Part shown: in pieces, positions 8,287-17,464 of the stretch
Layout: every line of letters starts with the position of its first letter
How positions within the stretch are numbered: the first letter of the stretch is position 1
Origin: Bacillus thermotolerans
GTDB taxonomy: Bacteria; Bacillota; Bacilli; Bacillales; Domibacillaceae
Direction of reading: 5' to 3'
NCBI RefSeq assembly: GCF_000812025.2
Contig: NZ_JWJE02000005.1
Span: 62,001 to 126,000 of the forward strand
Length of the DNA stretch: 64,000 bases
Position numbers and translations under genes: made by a program
The notes under the pieces: generated by a model
The model's database searches: none
What the model was told of the DNA's origin: nothing
The model's input: only the letters and a program-made list of their open reading frames with translations

Positions 8287-9339
8287 CTAATAAGCTTTGC
8301 CTTCTGCAAATGCTTGGATAAGGGTATCGCTGTTATAATCAGAAGTATCCACCGTCCACTTTCCGTCCTTTTTGATCATATGAATGTTCGCTCCGTTGCT
8401 GCTGTTGGCTACTCCCAATAATTGAACGATTGTATCAAATTTAGATAAAGCGTATTGCTGCTCTTTCTCCGTGTCATATCCGCCTGTATTTTCTCTGTAC
8501 TCTCTTTGATAATTATAAAGCTCCTCATACAAGTTATCTAAAGAGACTGTTGAATAGTCCAGTTTCACAACTGCTTTGTCCCCAGCTTTCTCAACGGTTT
8601 TTGCCTTAGCTTCTGCCTTTTCCCGCAGAGCGCTTTGGTAACTGTTATAGTATGTCACTGCTTCCTCGCTTGCGATGTCCTTTGTTATTGAAAGCCCCAG
8701 CTGTTTCTTGAATTCATCCTTTGCTTTTTGCTGCACAGCTTCCTTATCTGCCGTTACCAGCTTTTCATAGTCAGCATTCTCTTTACCTAAGTAAATCACA
8801 TCAATATATGCTGTCAAAGCTTTTGCAGGTTCTTCTAATTGCTGGTAGCTCTCCTCATATTCCGTGGTATCCAATGTAAGCAAAATTTCATCTGCCTCTT
8901 CTCCCGGCTCGGATAAACGAGGGGTCAAGCCAATTTCGTAAGTTTTTCCTTTCTCGACATTAAAATACACGGGGATTGTTTTAGCCTTGCCGGCACCAAT
9001 AGCACCGCTCCCTTCATGCTCTAAGTCAATGCCTCGACCATAAAGGCCTTGCTCTGGACTTAACTGCTCATCGCCGTCATACAAATACACGCCATCGTAT
9101 GAAGAGATATGGATCGTAGAATCCGAATTGTTCTTCACCTTTACGTCCACCGCCAGCAGTCCACGTTCCTCCCCTTGTGATTCACCGTCTTCTCCGGCCA
9201 ATATGTATTCCGCCTGCTCGATAGCCGCTTCAGCTATCTTGCTTTTGCCTGTACTGCCGCTTGCTTCTTGAGAACCCCCACAAGCGGCTAAGGAAAATAA
9301 CACCAATAGAGCAAGCGTTAGCACGCCTAGTTTCTTCAT
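8287..9339 (-). CDS. Lipoprotein with DUF4352-like and DUF5105-like domains
   Basis: This secreted lipoprotein has a signal ending in the lipobox LAAC. A beta-rich domain follows (about residues 35-150; 'LLAVDVKVKNNSDSTIHI' is typical of DUF4352-like Ig folds), then a helical/NTF2-like C-terminal half resembling DUF5105. No enzymatic motif is visible. The ATG at 9339 is chosen because GAGGAGG stands 9 bases before it; the in-frame GTG at 9357 would lie inside that ribosome-binding site. It is co-transcribed with the TcaA-like protein 12 bases downstream. Both proteins would sit on the outer face of the membrane, which suggests a shared, unknown envelope function. Confidence 0.7.
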   Translation of the reverse strand: MKKLGVLTLALLVLFSLAACGGSQEASGSTGKSKIAEAAIEQAEYILAGEDGESQGEERGLLAVDVKVKNNSDSTIHISSYDGVYLYDGDEQLSPEQGLYGRGIDLEHEGSGAIGAGKAKTIPVYFNVEKGKTYEIGLTPRLSEPGEEADEILLTLDTTEYEESYQQLEEPAKALTAYIDVIYLGKENADYEKLVTADKEAVQQKAKDEFKKQLGLSITKDIASEEAVTYYNSYQSALREKAEAKAKTVEKAGDKAVVKLDYSTVSLDNLYEELYNYQREYRENTGGYDTEKEQQYALSKFDTIVQLLGVANSSNGANIHMIKKDGKWTVDTSDYNSDTLIQAFAEGKAY

Positions 9340-9483
9340 CTTTCTGTTCCTCCTCACTCACACTTCCTCTTTTTTTCACTCAATTTAGCATACCATTCAA
9401 TTTATAGTATATTTTCCCTGATTTTCCTTAACTCGTTGTAGGGATTTTGTCCTTCATTAGCCTAAAAGACATGCACTTCACAT

Positions 9484-9531
9484 AAAAAAACAGCCGGCAA
9501 GAAACGGGGATGCGTTCTTGCCGGCTGTTAA
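9484..9531 (-). terminator. Terminator of the V4R-STAS gene
   Basis: A 15-base stem AACAGCCGGCAAGAA / TTCTTGCCGGCTGTT, followed on the minus strand by seven T, lies just past the stop codon at 9542. Confidence 0.92.
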
Positions 9532-9541
9532 TACCGTTCAC

Positions 9542-10576
9542 TTATACAATTTGTCTTCCTTGTTGAGCTAATGCAAATAGGATGCCGTGATGCAAGCTCC
9601 GGAAGCAATTAAATGTCGACAGATTGGAATCAGAAGAAGCAATCGCCATCCCCATTTCAGGAGAAATACCTACGAGAATGGTTTCTGTTCCAATCAAGGA
9701 AGCACCGGTACCTAGCTTATCAATAAACTCAATAGTTAACTCGCTTACATCTCTATCAAGGCCAGTCAAGTCTAACACGAGGTACTGGGCTTTATGCTTC
9801 GGAAGATTCGTTAACGTTTTCTCAATTAATTCCTTTGAACGGGCCTCATCATACTTGCCAAGCAGAGGCACAACCACAATGTCTTCTAAAACGGGAATAA
9901 TTGGAGAAGAAATCTCCTTAACCAAGTCATTAAGCTCTTTTGTTCTTTCTTCCACTACAGCTTCCAGCTTTTCAATCTCTTCAGCTTCTTTCTGTCTAGC
10001 CAGCCTATGGATGTTCTGCTCCATGGATTGCTCAGTAGGGAAAAATTCAAATTCGGAGGTATCATCTCCTGTTAACTCACTTTTGATAATGCGATAAGCC
10101 ATGTTTGTATTAAATAAACTGCTTAAAAGCCCTGCGAAATGGCCTGGAATAAAGCGACCAGGTTCTGTTTTCCCCTGTTCTACATTAATTCTATATTCCC
10201 AGCTGTTTTTGATTTGAATATTAGCCTGCTTCTCGTCTTCGCAAACGCGGTTGATGACAATATTCCCCCAGCCAGCCGAAGCATACATAGGGCGAATCAT
10301 GGCTAGAGCTTGCTCAGTCGCTATGTTATCCTTCTTGAAGTACTCGCCAACGACATGCCCTTGACGAAAACCGGTGGCTTCCAGAACAACTCCGGCCGCC
10401 TCTTCTCCGGATACTTCCTCGATCGTATCAAGAAATGTTTTCATGGCGGTTGATACCCAGAAGAGAATGGAGTCCCCCCCAGCATAATTAAAGAGCCCTT
10501 TGTTCATCTCCCAGTCAAACTGAACTCCGTCGACATTGATCATATAATTCTTCACGTCACTTTTCTCTGCTGCCAT
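9542..10576 (-). CDS. XylR_N/V4R sensor domain fused to STAS domain (RsbR-like)
   Basis: The 344-residue protein has an N-terminal sensor half resembling the XylR_N plus V4R ligand-binding domains of aromatic-responsive regulators (GFRQGHVVGEYF, YASAGWG, the NSWEYRI stretch and the GRFIPGHFAGLLSSLF region). A charged coiled coil follows (about residues 185-225), then a C-terminal STAS domain of the RsbR type ('SPIIPVLEDIVVVPLLG', with DLTGL in place of RsbR DITGV, keeping the Thr that is phosphorylated in RsbR proteins). No DNA-binding or ATPase domain is present, so it probably signals by protein contact, for example in a stressosome. The ATG at 10576 follows AAAGGAGA; the earlier in-frame start at 10615 is unsupported. 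It is divergent from the YjiH gene. Confidence 0.8.
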   Translation of the reverse strand: MAAEKSDVKNYMINVDGVQFDWEMNKGLFNYAGGDSILFWVSTAMKTFLDTIEEVSGEEAAGVVLEATGFRQGHVVGEYFKKDNIATEQALAMIRPMYASAGWGNIVINRVCEDEKQANIQIKNSWEYRINVEQGKTEPGRFIPGHFAGLLSSLFNTNMAYRIIKSELTGDDTSEFEFFPTEQSMEQNIHRLARQKEAEEIEKLEAVVEERTKELNDLVKEISSPIIPVLEDIVVVPLLGKYDEARSKELIEKTLTNLPKHKAQYLVLDLTGLDRDVSELTIEFIDKLGTGASLIGTETILVGISPEMGMAIASSDSNLSTFNCFRSLHHGILFALAQQGRQIV

Positions 10577-10917
10577 GCTTGTAGTCTCCTTTCCCGCTGC
10601 TGTATGTAAAAACAAGTCGATCCTTTTATATTTATACTTCCGTATCTATATAATATTAATCACGGTTAGTAATGATATCCAATTGACAGATGCCTTTCTA
10701 TACTCTTTATCTTACTTTTTTTCAATCGGCTAAATCAACCTAAAAGCAAAATTGTTTGCCCTGCATCTTCTATTATGACATACTTTTAGCATTTTTCGAC
10801 CAGCTTTCTGCTTCTTACTGAGCATTCGATAAGAAAAATCGAAAAAACTTCAAATAAATATACACTTTTACGAATAAATATACTATAATAATCTCAAAGC
10901 AAAAGGAGGCTTATTGT
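10577..10917. other. Divergent intergenic region between the V4R-STAS and YjiH genes
   Basis: This AT-rich 341-bp spacer contains a TATAAT at 10884-10889 that probably serves the yjiH-type gene, whose AAAGGAGG ribosome-binding site begins about 15 bases further on. No convincing -35 or palindrome was found for either gene. Confidence 0.4.
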
Positions 10918-12303
10918 ATGAAGACATCATTAGACTTGACGGCAAAGTCAACGAACGCTTCGACTGCCGATCATATAAATTATTGGAAATTTATTATCCC
11001 ATCCTTTATTGGTGCACTTTTATTTCTTGTTCCGGTTAAATACGACGGAGCCATTACGATCGGTGTAGGAATTATGGCTTCCTTCGTCCAATCAGCTGTC
11101 GGGGATTACCTGCCTGGCTTCATTGTACTTATGCTAGGGGTATCTGCCGGTTTATCTGCTATTACTTTACTGCTGAAACCTAGATTCATTATGGAAAACC
11201 GCATGCTGCATACACTTTTTCACGTTGGTCCTGTTGGGCTTGCCATGAGAGCTGCCGGTTTTCTGATTGGTTTATTGACAATCCTTGAAGCCGGACCTGA
11301 ATTTATCTGGTCCCGTGCCACCGGGGGAGTCGTCCTTTATGACCTGGCTCCTGTATTGATGACATGGTTTCTATTTGCAGGTCTCTTACTGCCACTTTTA
11401 GTGGAGTTTGGCCTAATGGAGTTCATCGGCGCCCTAGTGCAAAAGTTCATGCGGCCATTATTCACCTTGCCTGGACGTTCATCCATTGATTGCCTGGCAT
11501 CGTGGATGGGTGCTGGAACGGTCGGCGTGCTCGTTACAACGAAGCAATACGATCAAGGTTATTACACTAAGAGAGAAGCAGCTGTCATCTCTACTACATT
11601 TTCTATTGCATCTGTCGCTTTCAGCCTTGTTGTCGCCAATATTGTTGGTATCGGCCATCTGTTCGTTCCTTTCTATTTAACTGTAGCCGCCGCTTGTGTA
11701 ATCGCTGCACTCATTATGCCGAGAATCCCTCCGCTTTCTAGAAAGCCTGACACGTATTATGAGCCAGTTGGGCAGCAAATCGATGAATCGATCCCTGAAG
11801 GAGTATCTAATCTCAAATGGGGCTGGCAGCAGGCATTGGAAACGGCAAACAAAGCGAAGAGTCCAAAAAAGCTGTTCTTAAACGGGCTGGAAACTGTATT
11901 GGATATTTGGTTCGGATTAATTCCGCTCGTTATGAGCTTAGGTGCAGCCGCACTGATTATTGCAGAGTTTACACCAGTTTTCCAAATCATCTCAGCTCCT
12001 TTAGTTCCAGTACTGGAATGGATGCAGCTGCCTGAAGCAGGAGCAGCCGCTCAAACTATGCTTATCGGCTTCGCTGACATGTTCCTGCCGCCAGTTGTGG
12101 GCGGAGGCATCGAGAGCGAGCTTACCCGTTTTGTCGTTGCCGGTATTTCTTTGACACAGCTCATTTACATGTCCGAAATTGGAATTCTTATTTTACGTTC
12201 GAATATTCCCTTAAACTTCTTTGAGCTTTTTGTCATTTTTATTGAAAGAACAATTATTACATTGCCGGTGATCGTCGTTATCGCTCATCTGTTTATCTTC
12301 TAA
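10918..12303 (+). CDS. YjiH-family membrane protein with nucleoside-recognition (Gate) domains
   Basis: This 461-residue polytopic membrane protein has roughly ten hydrophobic segments. It matches the YjiH family: an N-terminal hydrophobic domain, a central Gate/nucleoside-recognition segment (GRSSIDCLASWMGAGTVGV), a hydrophilic cytoplasmic loop (about residues 275-325) and a second Gate segment (GFADMFLPPVVGGGI). Family members are putative transporters without a proven substrate. The start follows a consensus AAAGGAGG. The gene is monocistronic, closed by the strong hairpin at 12312-12357. The regulator is unknown; the divergent V4R-STAS protein is only a neighbour. Confidence 0.85.
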   Translation: MKTSLDLTAKSTNASTADHINYWKFIIPSFIGALLFLVPVKYDGAITIGVGIMASFVQSAVGDYLPGFIVLMLGVSAGLSAITLLLKPRFIMENRMLHTLFHVGPVGLAMRAAGFLIGLLTILEAGPEFIWSRATGGVVLYDLAPVLMTWFLFAGLLLPLLVEFGLMEFIGALVQKFMRPLFTLPGRSSIDCLASWMGAGTVGVLVTTKQYDQGYYTKREAAVISTTFSIASVAFSLVVANIVGIGHLFVPFYLTVAAACVIAALIMPRIPPLSRKPDTYYEPVGQQIDESIPEGVSNLKWGWQQALETANKAKSPKKLFLNGLETVLDIWFGLIPLVMSLGAAALIIAEFTPVFQIISAPLVPVLEWMQLPEAGAAAQTMLIGFADMFLPPVVGGGIESELTRFVVAGISLTQLIYMSEIGILILRSNIPLNFFELFVIFIERTIITLPVIVVIAHLFIF

Positions 12304-12311
12304 CAAAAAAG

Positions 12312-12357
12312 AGAGACCGCTCAGGCTGGCTTCATGAAGCCAGCCTGAGCGGTCTCT
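12312..12357. terminator. Strong bidirectional terminator
   Basis: A perfect 23-base inverted repeat with almost no loop (12312-12334 and 12335-12357) is flanked by an A run on the left and a T-rich tail on the right. It lies between the convergent YjiH and kinase genes. Confidence 0.9.
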
Positions 12358-12363
12358 TATTTA

Positions 12364-14205
12364 TTATATTTCTTTACCTGAAGCAGCCAGCTTCTGCGGC
12401 TCATGGACTGGTAAAATAATATCTACAGTAGTTCCCTCGTTCACTTTACTTGTTATATGGATCTTTCCTTGATGTTCTTCAATAATCTTATAGCACATCA
12501 TCAATCCAAGTCCGGTGCCTTTTTCCTTCAGACTATAAAATGGTTCGCCAAGATAAGGAAGACGCTCTTTTGGGATTCCCTCTCCTGTATCAGTCACACG
12601 GAGGAAGATCTGCTCCTCATTCACCTTCACTGTTTGAACGGTTATCTTTCCACCATGAGGCATAGACTCAATAGCATTTTTCAGCACGTTAATAAAGACC
12701 TGCTTCATTTGATTTACTTCACACTTAATAGGCGGAAGCTTTTCTTGTTCATCGATGACGACTTCTATATCATTCATGATGGCCTCGGGCAAGATAATAG
12801 TCAGTACGTTGCTCAGCAGCTTATGCATATCATGCCATTCATAGGAGACGGCTTGGGGCTTAGCCGCAGCCATAAATTGATTCGTGATCGATTCAATTCT
12901 ATCAATTTCTGATAGCATCACATCAAAGTACCAGCCATTCCCCTGCTTATCGTCTTTTTGAAGAAGAGTCAAAAACCCCTTCAATGCTGTGAGAGGGTTT
13001 CTGATTTCATGAGCAATCCCTGCTGACAGCTGACCGACAACAGCCAGTTTCTCTGACTTTCTTAGCAGCTTTTCCGTACGCTTCCGCTCGGTAATGTCAC
13101 GGCCAATGACTAGCAATGCTTTTTTGCTTCCATCCGGATAGAAAATCGGCACCTTAATCACGTCGAAGGTGACAGTTTGGCCGTTCTTCTGAATAAGTGT
13201 TTCCTCTAAGTGTGTCATTCTCTCATTCGCCCATGCCATCTGATCTGTTTTTTCGCAATTTAATAAAAATTCACGATAAAAGTCATCTGCTACCTTACAT
13301 AGCTCACGGTCCGTTTTGCCTTTATAATCCGCTCCCTGGATGTTAAGGAAAGAAAGAATGCAAGGGTTGGCTTCAATCCACTTGCCTTCGCCATCCTTGA
13401 AAATGACAATGTCCGGCATAGCATTAATCAATGTGCGGAGCCTTCTCTCGCTTTCCTTTAGTGCCTGTTCGATTTGGATGCGATTAGAAATGTCCCTAAT
13501 AGTAGAGACGTAGGCAGTCACCTGTCCAGCTTCATTAAAAATAGGAGTAATAAATGTGCTGACATGCACTAGCTCTCCATCCTTACGCTTTCTTACAGTT
13601 TCAACCGTCACTACGTGTCTGTCATGAATAACCTTCTGCACGACACTTTCCTTTTCGTCCATTAAATAATCAGGTATAAAGGGAGCCTCTTTTCCAATTA
13701 GTTCTTGTTCCTTCCAGCCAAATACCTTTTCAAACATCTCATTTACTTTAAGAACCCTGTGCTCCGTATCAAAGACAATAATCGAATCCACAGAGTTGTT
13801 AAGGAACAGATCCAGCTGCTGCCTGGTTACCTGCAGATCCTCTTTCAGCCTCTTGTCTTCAGTAATGTCTTTGACAATTTTGTAGATGCCAACAATCTCT
13901 CCATCCACCACAATTGGAAAGCTTCGTACCTTAGTATCTATACGTCGTCCGCTTTTGTGGATCATGGCCAGCTCATAATGTTGCCGCTTCCCTTTTAATA
14001 CTTCGTTCACCTTTCTTTCCCGCTTCTCCATATGCTCAGGCAAAAGAATAGCATTTAAAGTAAGCTGCTTAAGCTCTTCTACCGTATATCCAACCATCTG
14101 TTCAAAAGCCGGGTTAGCATCCAAAAGGTTTCCGTCTATATCACACGAATAAATACCGTCCGGGTTATGTACAAAGAGAGATGTATGAAATGCTTCTCCC
14201 CCCAT
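12364..14205 (-). CDS. Multi-PAS soluble sensor histidine kinase (sporulation-kinase-like)
   Basis: This 613-residue kinase has no transmembrane segment. Three PAS domains occupy about residues 10-125, 130-250 and 255-375 (each ending in a PAC-like 'GIYKIVKDITEDK', 'YVSTIRDISNR' or 'LLVIGRDITERK'). A HisKA domain (AHEIRNPLTALKG) and a HATPase domain (GEGIPKERLP, GTGLGL) follow. No response-regulator gene is adjacent. The architecture is that of cytoplasmic kinases such as KinA/KinE that feed the Spo0A phosphorelay, so a sporulation or stationary-phase role is inferred. The ATG at 14205 is preceded by AGAGGTG at 9 bases; the GTG at 14217 lies inside that site. Confidence 0.85.
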   Translation of the reverse strand: MGGEAFHTSLFVHNPDGIYSCDIDGNLLDANPAFEQMVGYTVEELKQLTLNAILLPEHMEKRERKVNEVLKGKRQHYELAMIHKSGRRIDTKVRSFPIVVDGEIVGIYKIVKDITEDKRLKEDLQVTRQQLDLFLNNSVDSIIVFDTEHRVLKVNEMFEKVFGWKEQELIGKEAPFIPDYLMDEKESVVQKVIHDRHVVTVETVRKRKDGELVHVSTFITPIFNEAGQVTAYVSTIRDISNRIQIEQALKESERRLRTLINAMPDIVIFKDGEGKWIEANPCILSFLNIQGADYKGKTDRELCKVADDFYREFLLNCEKTDQMAWANERMTHLEETLIQKNGQTVTFDVIKVPIFYPDGSKKALLVIGRDITERKRTEKLLRKSEKLAVVGQLSAGIAHEIRNPLTALKGFLTLLQKDDKQGNGWYFDVMLSEIDRIESITNQFMAAAKPQAVSYEWHDMHKLLSNVLTIILPEAIMNDIEVVIDEQEKLPPIKCEVNQMKQVFINVLKNAIESMPHGGKITVQTVKVNEEQIFLRVTDTGEGIPKERLPYLGEPFYSLKEKGTGLGLMMCYKIIEEHQGKIHITSKVNEGTTVDIILPVHEPQKLAASGKEI

Positions 14206-14436
14206 TAGCTGCTTCACCTCTTAATTTGTTGTCTTTATTGAAATTGAAACCCTCTATCCCACATACCTTTACAAAGAAACTGAATCACTTTGCTTTTGTA
14301 AACTATATCCATCTAATTATATATTAAATTAGACCTATTTACAGGCCTTTTTTGTAATTTTCAGCTATTGTTCATTAAATGGGAAAGCCTCTTCCTCTAT
14401 GCGACCCTAATGGAAGCTTGAGAAAGAGACATTCAT

Positions 14437-15615
14437 TCATCCGTTCAGCTTTTTCTTGATATCGCGGGTATATTTTCTTGGCTGTATAGCACCGCCTAAT
14501 ATGATAATTCCCGTTACATAAAAGACGCCGCCCAAGCCGGTAACACTGGAAACCGCTCCTAAAAACGCAGGAGCTGCCAGCTGTGTCAGCTTATTAAACG
14601 ACAGCCTTAACGCCAGTCCTTCCGCTACACGCTGAGCAGGTAAAGCAGCAATCGTAGTAGAAATCGACAACGGTTGGCCAATTCCTAAGCAAAAGCCTAG
14701 GATAAAAGAAAGGATGCCTAGCCATATCACATGATCAACGAGAGGGTGGAAGAGAAGAATGACGCTAGAAAGCAGAATTGAACCTGTAATCAATGCCTCC
14801 GTTCTCGCTGCCTTCGATAAATACGGCAGCACTAAGCGAATAAGCACACCCGCTCCTGCATTCAAGGAAACGAGAAAGCCGATCGCTGCTGTTGATAATC
14901 CTTTCTCTGCGGCCAACAGAGGAAAGAACGCCGTATAAGCATCCTTTGCCCACAACACCGCTATACTCACTAATACGGCGCGCCGAAGAGCAGGAAGACG
15001 CAACAGTTCTGACGCTCTGCTTCTCTTCTTCTGTCCTTTCAATTCTTCCTGATTTGGTGCCGTCTTCTTCGGGAACAGAAGGCAGAACGGGACAGACAGA
15101 AGCAGGATGACTGATGCTGTCAGAAATGCATAAGGGAAATCGGCAGTATCTGAAATTACACCTCCAATAATGGGACCAATGAAGCTGCCCGAAGACGTGC
15201 CGATGCTAAATAGCGCGACATAGTAATTGCGAAGCTTAGCTTTTGAAAATTGCCCTGCGTATGCCTGCATCGAAATAGCAAAAATTAGCTGAGCCAGCCC
15301 GGCAATCACTTGAGAAAGATAGACCCCTGTTAAGGAAGCCATAATATATGGAACAAACAGGGAAAGACTGCCGAGACACATGCTGATAGCTAATGGCCCT
15401 CTTGTCCCTTTCCGATCAATTGTCCTTCCAAGCGGGATCGACAGCAGAAGCGGAAAAAAAGAAAATAGTGAAACAATCAAACCAATCTCCATACTGCCTG
15501 CACCCAAACTGTCCGCGTATAAAGGAATAAGCGGTCTTGTGCCGGCTACTCCAAGCATAAACAAGCAGGCACATAAAAATATCAGCCACCGGTCATGCTT
15601 TCGTTTTCGTTTCAT
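14437..15615 (-). CDS. MFS transporter
   Basis: This 392-residue major-facilitator protein has twelve predicted membrane segments. Motif A of the family is recognisable after TM2 as GRTIDRKGTRG, and a basic central loop (about residues 188-210) separates the two halves. The substrate cannot be deduced; the fold and neighbours suggest drug or metabolite export. The ribosome-binding site before the ATG at 15615 is weak (AAGAGATG). The gene is divergent from the PadR-ChrA operon, and the spacer contains two palindromes that could serve both directions. Confidence 0.85.
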   Translation of the reverse strand: MKRKRKHDRWLIFLCACLFMLGVAGTRPLIPLYADSLGAGSMEIGLIVSLFSFFPLLLSIPLGRTIDRKGTRGPLAISMCLGSLSLFVPYIMASLTGVYLSQVIAGLAQLIFAISMQAYAGQFSKAKLRNYYVALFSIGTSSGSFIGPIIGGVISDTADFPYAFLTASVILLLSVPFCLLFPKKTAPNQEELKGQKKRSRASELLRLPALRRAVLVSIAVLWAKDAYTAFFPLLAAEKGLSTAAIGFLVSLNAGAGVLIRLVLPYLSKAARTEALITGSILLSSVILLFHPLVDHVIWLGILSFILGFCLGIGQPLSISTTIAALPAQRVAEGLALRLSFNKLTQLAAPAFLGAVSSVTGLGGVFYVTGIIILGGAIQPRKYTRDIKKKLNG

Positions 15616-15726
15616 GTAGTCTTCATCTCTTTTTCTTCAGTAAATTAATCCTTCGTTACCCTCTGTTACTTCATCGTAACAAGCTCTCAGAGGAATGTAC
15701 ACATCAAGAGAAGAATTGTAAAGCTT

Positions 15727-15807
15727 ATGTAAATTTACATGCTAAGGGTAGACTCGCCAAGAGAAAGATGTTATCTTAATTACGAAAATCGATATCGTGT
15801 TTCGTAA
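15727..15807. promoter_or_regulatory. Two palindromes upstream of the PadR-ChrA operon
   Basis: The perfect palindrome ATGTAAATTTACAT occupies 15727-15740. A second inverted repeat with arms TTACGAAA / TTTCGTAA and a 12-base centre occupies 15780-15807, directly before the padR ribosome-binding site. The ATGT...ACAT pattern is typical of PadR operators. Both could bind the PadR protein; which one does is not known. Confidence 0.5.
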
Positions 15808-15819
15808 ACAGGAAAGGAA

Positions 15820-16137
15820 ATGATGAGCTTGGAAGACAAAGTATTGAGAAAATTGTTCCTTGGCTTTATTCATATTCATATTCTTCACCACGCACAAGAG
15901 CATCCTATTTTCGGCGCTTGGATGGTCGAAGAATTAAGAGAACACGGGTATCAGATAAGCCCTGGTACACTTTATCCGATTCTGCACACGATGGAGCGCG
16001 ATGGCCTGCTTGTTCGCCAGGACCGAACCGTAGATGGGAAGGTAAGAAAATATTATTCCACAACAGAAAAAGGATTGCACGTCTTGAACGAAGCACGTCA
16101 GAAAGCCTATGAACTATTTAAAGAGATTAAGGAGTAG
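15820..16137 (+). CDS. PadR-family regulator, probable ChrI-type chromate sensor
   Basis: This 105-residue protein has a PadR winged-helix domain along nearly its full length (GAWMVEELREHGYQISPGTLYPILHTMERDGL). A second ATG follows the first directly; either may be used behind AGGAAAGGAA. It lies 22 bases ahead of the chromate transporter gene and is almost certainly co-transcribed with it. PadR-type ChrI of Bacillus cereus SJ1 is a chromate-responsive regulator in the same arrangement, so autoregulated repression relieved by chromate is the most likely role. The upstream palindromes are candidate operators. Confidence 0.85.
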   Translation: MMSLEDKVLRKLFLGFIHIHILHHAQEHPIFGAWMVEELREHGYQISPGTLYPILHTMERDGLLVRQDRTVDGKVRKYYSTTEKGLHVLNEARQKAYELFKEIKE

Positions 16138-16159
16138 CAAAAAGGAGTGATGAAATAAA

Positions 16160-17353
16160 ATGAAACAAATAGAGCAGCAAGGGAGGAGCAGGTGGCTGGA
16201 TATCCTTCTCATCTCTACCCGGCTTGGGCTGACCTCTTTTGGCGGACCCGTCGCCCATTTAGGGTACTTTCATGAAGAATACGTTCGTAAACAAAAATGG
16301 TTATCTGAAAAGGACTACGCAGATCTAGTTGCCTTGTGTCAGTTTCTTCCTGGTCCCGCGAGCAGCCAGGTCGGTATTGGTGTCGGTGTCATCCGAGGCG
16401 GCTTGCTTGGAGGAATCCTTGCATTTCTCGGCTTCACCCTTCCATCTGTCATTGCACTTATTCTTTTTGCCCTTGTTTTGCAAAGTATAGATGTCGCAGA
16501 TGCCGGATGGATTCACGGCTTAAAACTAGTAGCCGTAGCTGTCGTCGCCCACGCCGTCATGGGAATGGCCCAGAAACTGGCACCTGACCTGCAGAGAAAA
16601 GCTATTGTGCTGTTCTCATTAGCCATCGTCCTTCTTTGGCAAGGCGTATTCACGCAAGTCAGCGTGATCATCCTGGCAGGTCTTGTTGGCTACCTTCTTT
16701 ACAATGAACAGAAAGGTTCAGACGACGTGCCGCTGTCCTTCCCTATCTCCCGAAAATTCGGTGCTATTTGCTTAACCTTGTTCTTTGCATTGCTTGTTAT
16801 ACTTCCTATCATTAGAGAAGCTGTCTCCTACAACTGGCTTGCTATGTTTGACAGCTTTTACCGTGCCGGCGCTTTAGTATTCGGCGGTGGACATGTTGTG
16901 CTCCCATTACTTGAGCAGGAATTCGTGCCAGGGGGCTGGCTGAATGAGGAGCAATTTCTGGCAGGATACGGAGCAGCCCAGGCAGTGCCTGGCCCGCTGT
17001 TCACCTTTGCGGCTTATATCGGCGCCGTAATTAGCGGATGGCAGGGTGGTTTACTGGCTACGTTCGCTATTTTTCTTCCGGCTTTTCTTCTCATTTTGGG
17101 CACCTTGCCGTTTTGGAACAGCATTCGCCGCAACCCACATATCCAAGGAGCCTTAATGGGTGTCAATGCCGCTGTTGTCGGTATCCTGCTAGCCGCTCTT
17201 TATCACCCAATTTGGACCAGCTCTGTGTTCTCTGCTGCTGATTTTGTCTTGGTAGCTATCCTTTTCAGCATGCTGACCTACTGGAAGCTTCCTCCATGGG
17301 TGATTGTAGTCACGGGAGCTGTTGGTGGAACGATTCTTTCTTTCTTTTCCTGA
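16160..17353 (+). CDS. chrA: Chromate efflux transporter ChrA (long-chain, two CHR domains)
   Basis: This 397-residue membrane protein of the CHR family confers resistance by exporting chromate. Both homologous halves are present. The N-terminal one has GLTSFGGPVAHLGYFHEEYV and the FLPGPASSQ motif. The C-terminal one has the matching YRAGALVFGGGHVVLPLL and AAQAVPGPLFTFAAYIG motifs. It therefore belongs to the long-chain (bidomain) class. It follows the PadR gene with a GGAGTGA ribosome-binding site and ends before a long perfect inverted repeat. Confidence 0.95.
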   Translation: MKQIEQQGRSRWLDILLISTRLGLTSFGGPVAHLGYFHEEYVRKQKWLSEKDYADLVALCQFLPGPASSQVGIGVGVIRGGLLGGILAFLGFTLPSVIALILFALVLQSIDVADAGWIHGLKLVAVAVVAHAVMGMAQKLAPDLQRKAIVLFSLAIVLLWQGVFTQVSVIILAGLVGYLLYNEQKGSDDVPLSFPISRKFGAICLTLFFALLVILPIIREAVSYNWLAMFDSFYRAGALVFGGGHVVLPLLEQEFVPGGWLNEEQFLAGYGAAQAVPGPLFTFAAYIGAVISGWQGGLLATFAIFLPAFLLILGTLPFWNSIRRNPHIQGALMGVNAAVVGILLAALYHPIWTSSVFSAADFVLVAILFSMLTYWKLPPWVIVVTGAVGGTILSFFS

Positions 17354-17398
17354 ACTGAGGAGACATCCATCCTCTCCGCCCGCTTTCTTCTTATTATA

Positions 17399-17450
17399 TT
17401 ACAAGCAAATCTCCCATGAGGTAACGGCCTCATGGGAGATTTGCTTGTAA
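17399..17450. terminator. Perfect 23-bp inverted repeat between convergent genes
   Basis: Arms 17399-17421 and 17428-17450 match perfectly around the loop TAACGG. The repeat lies between chrA and the convergent kinase-like gene, so it is probably a bidirectional terminator. No clear T run follows on either side, which is unusual for this window. Confidence 0.65.
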
Positions 17451-17464
17451 TGATCCATTTATCT

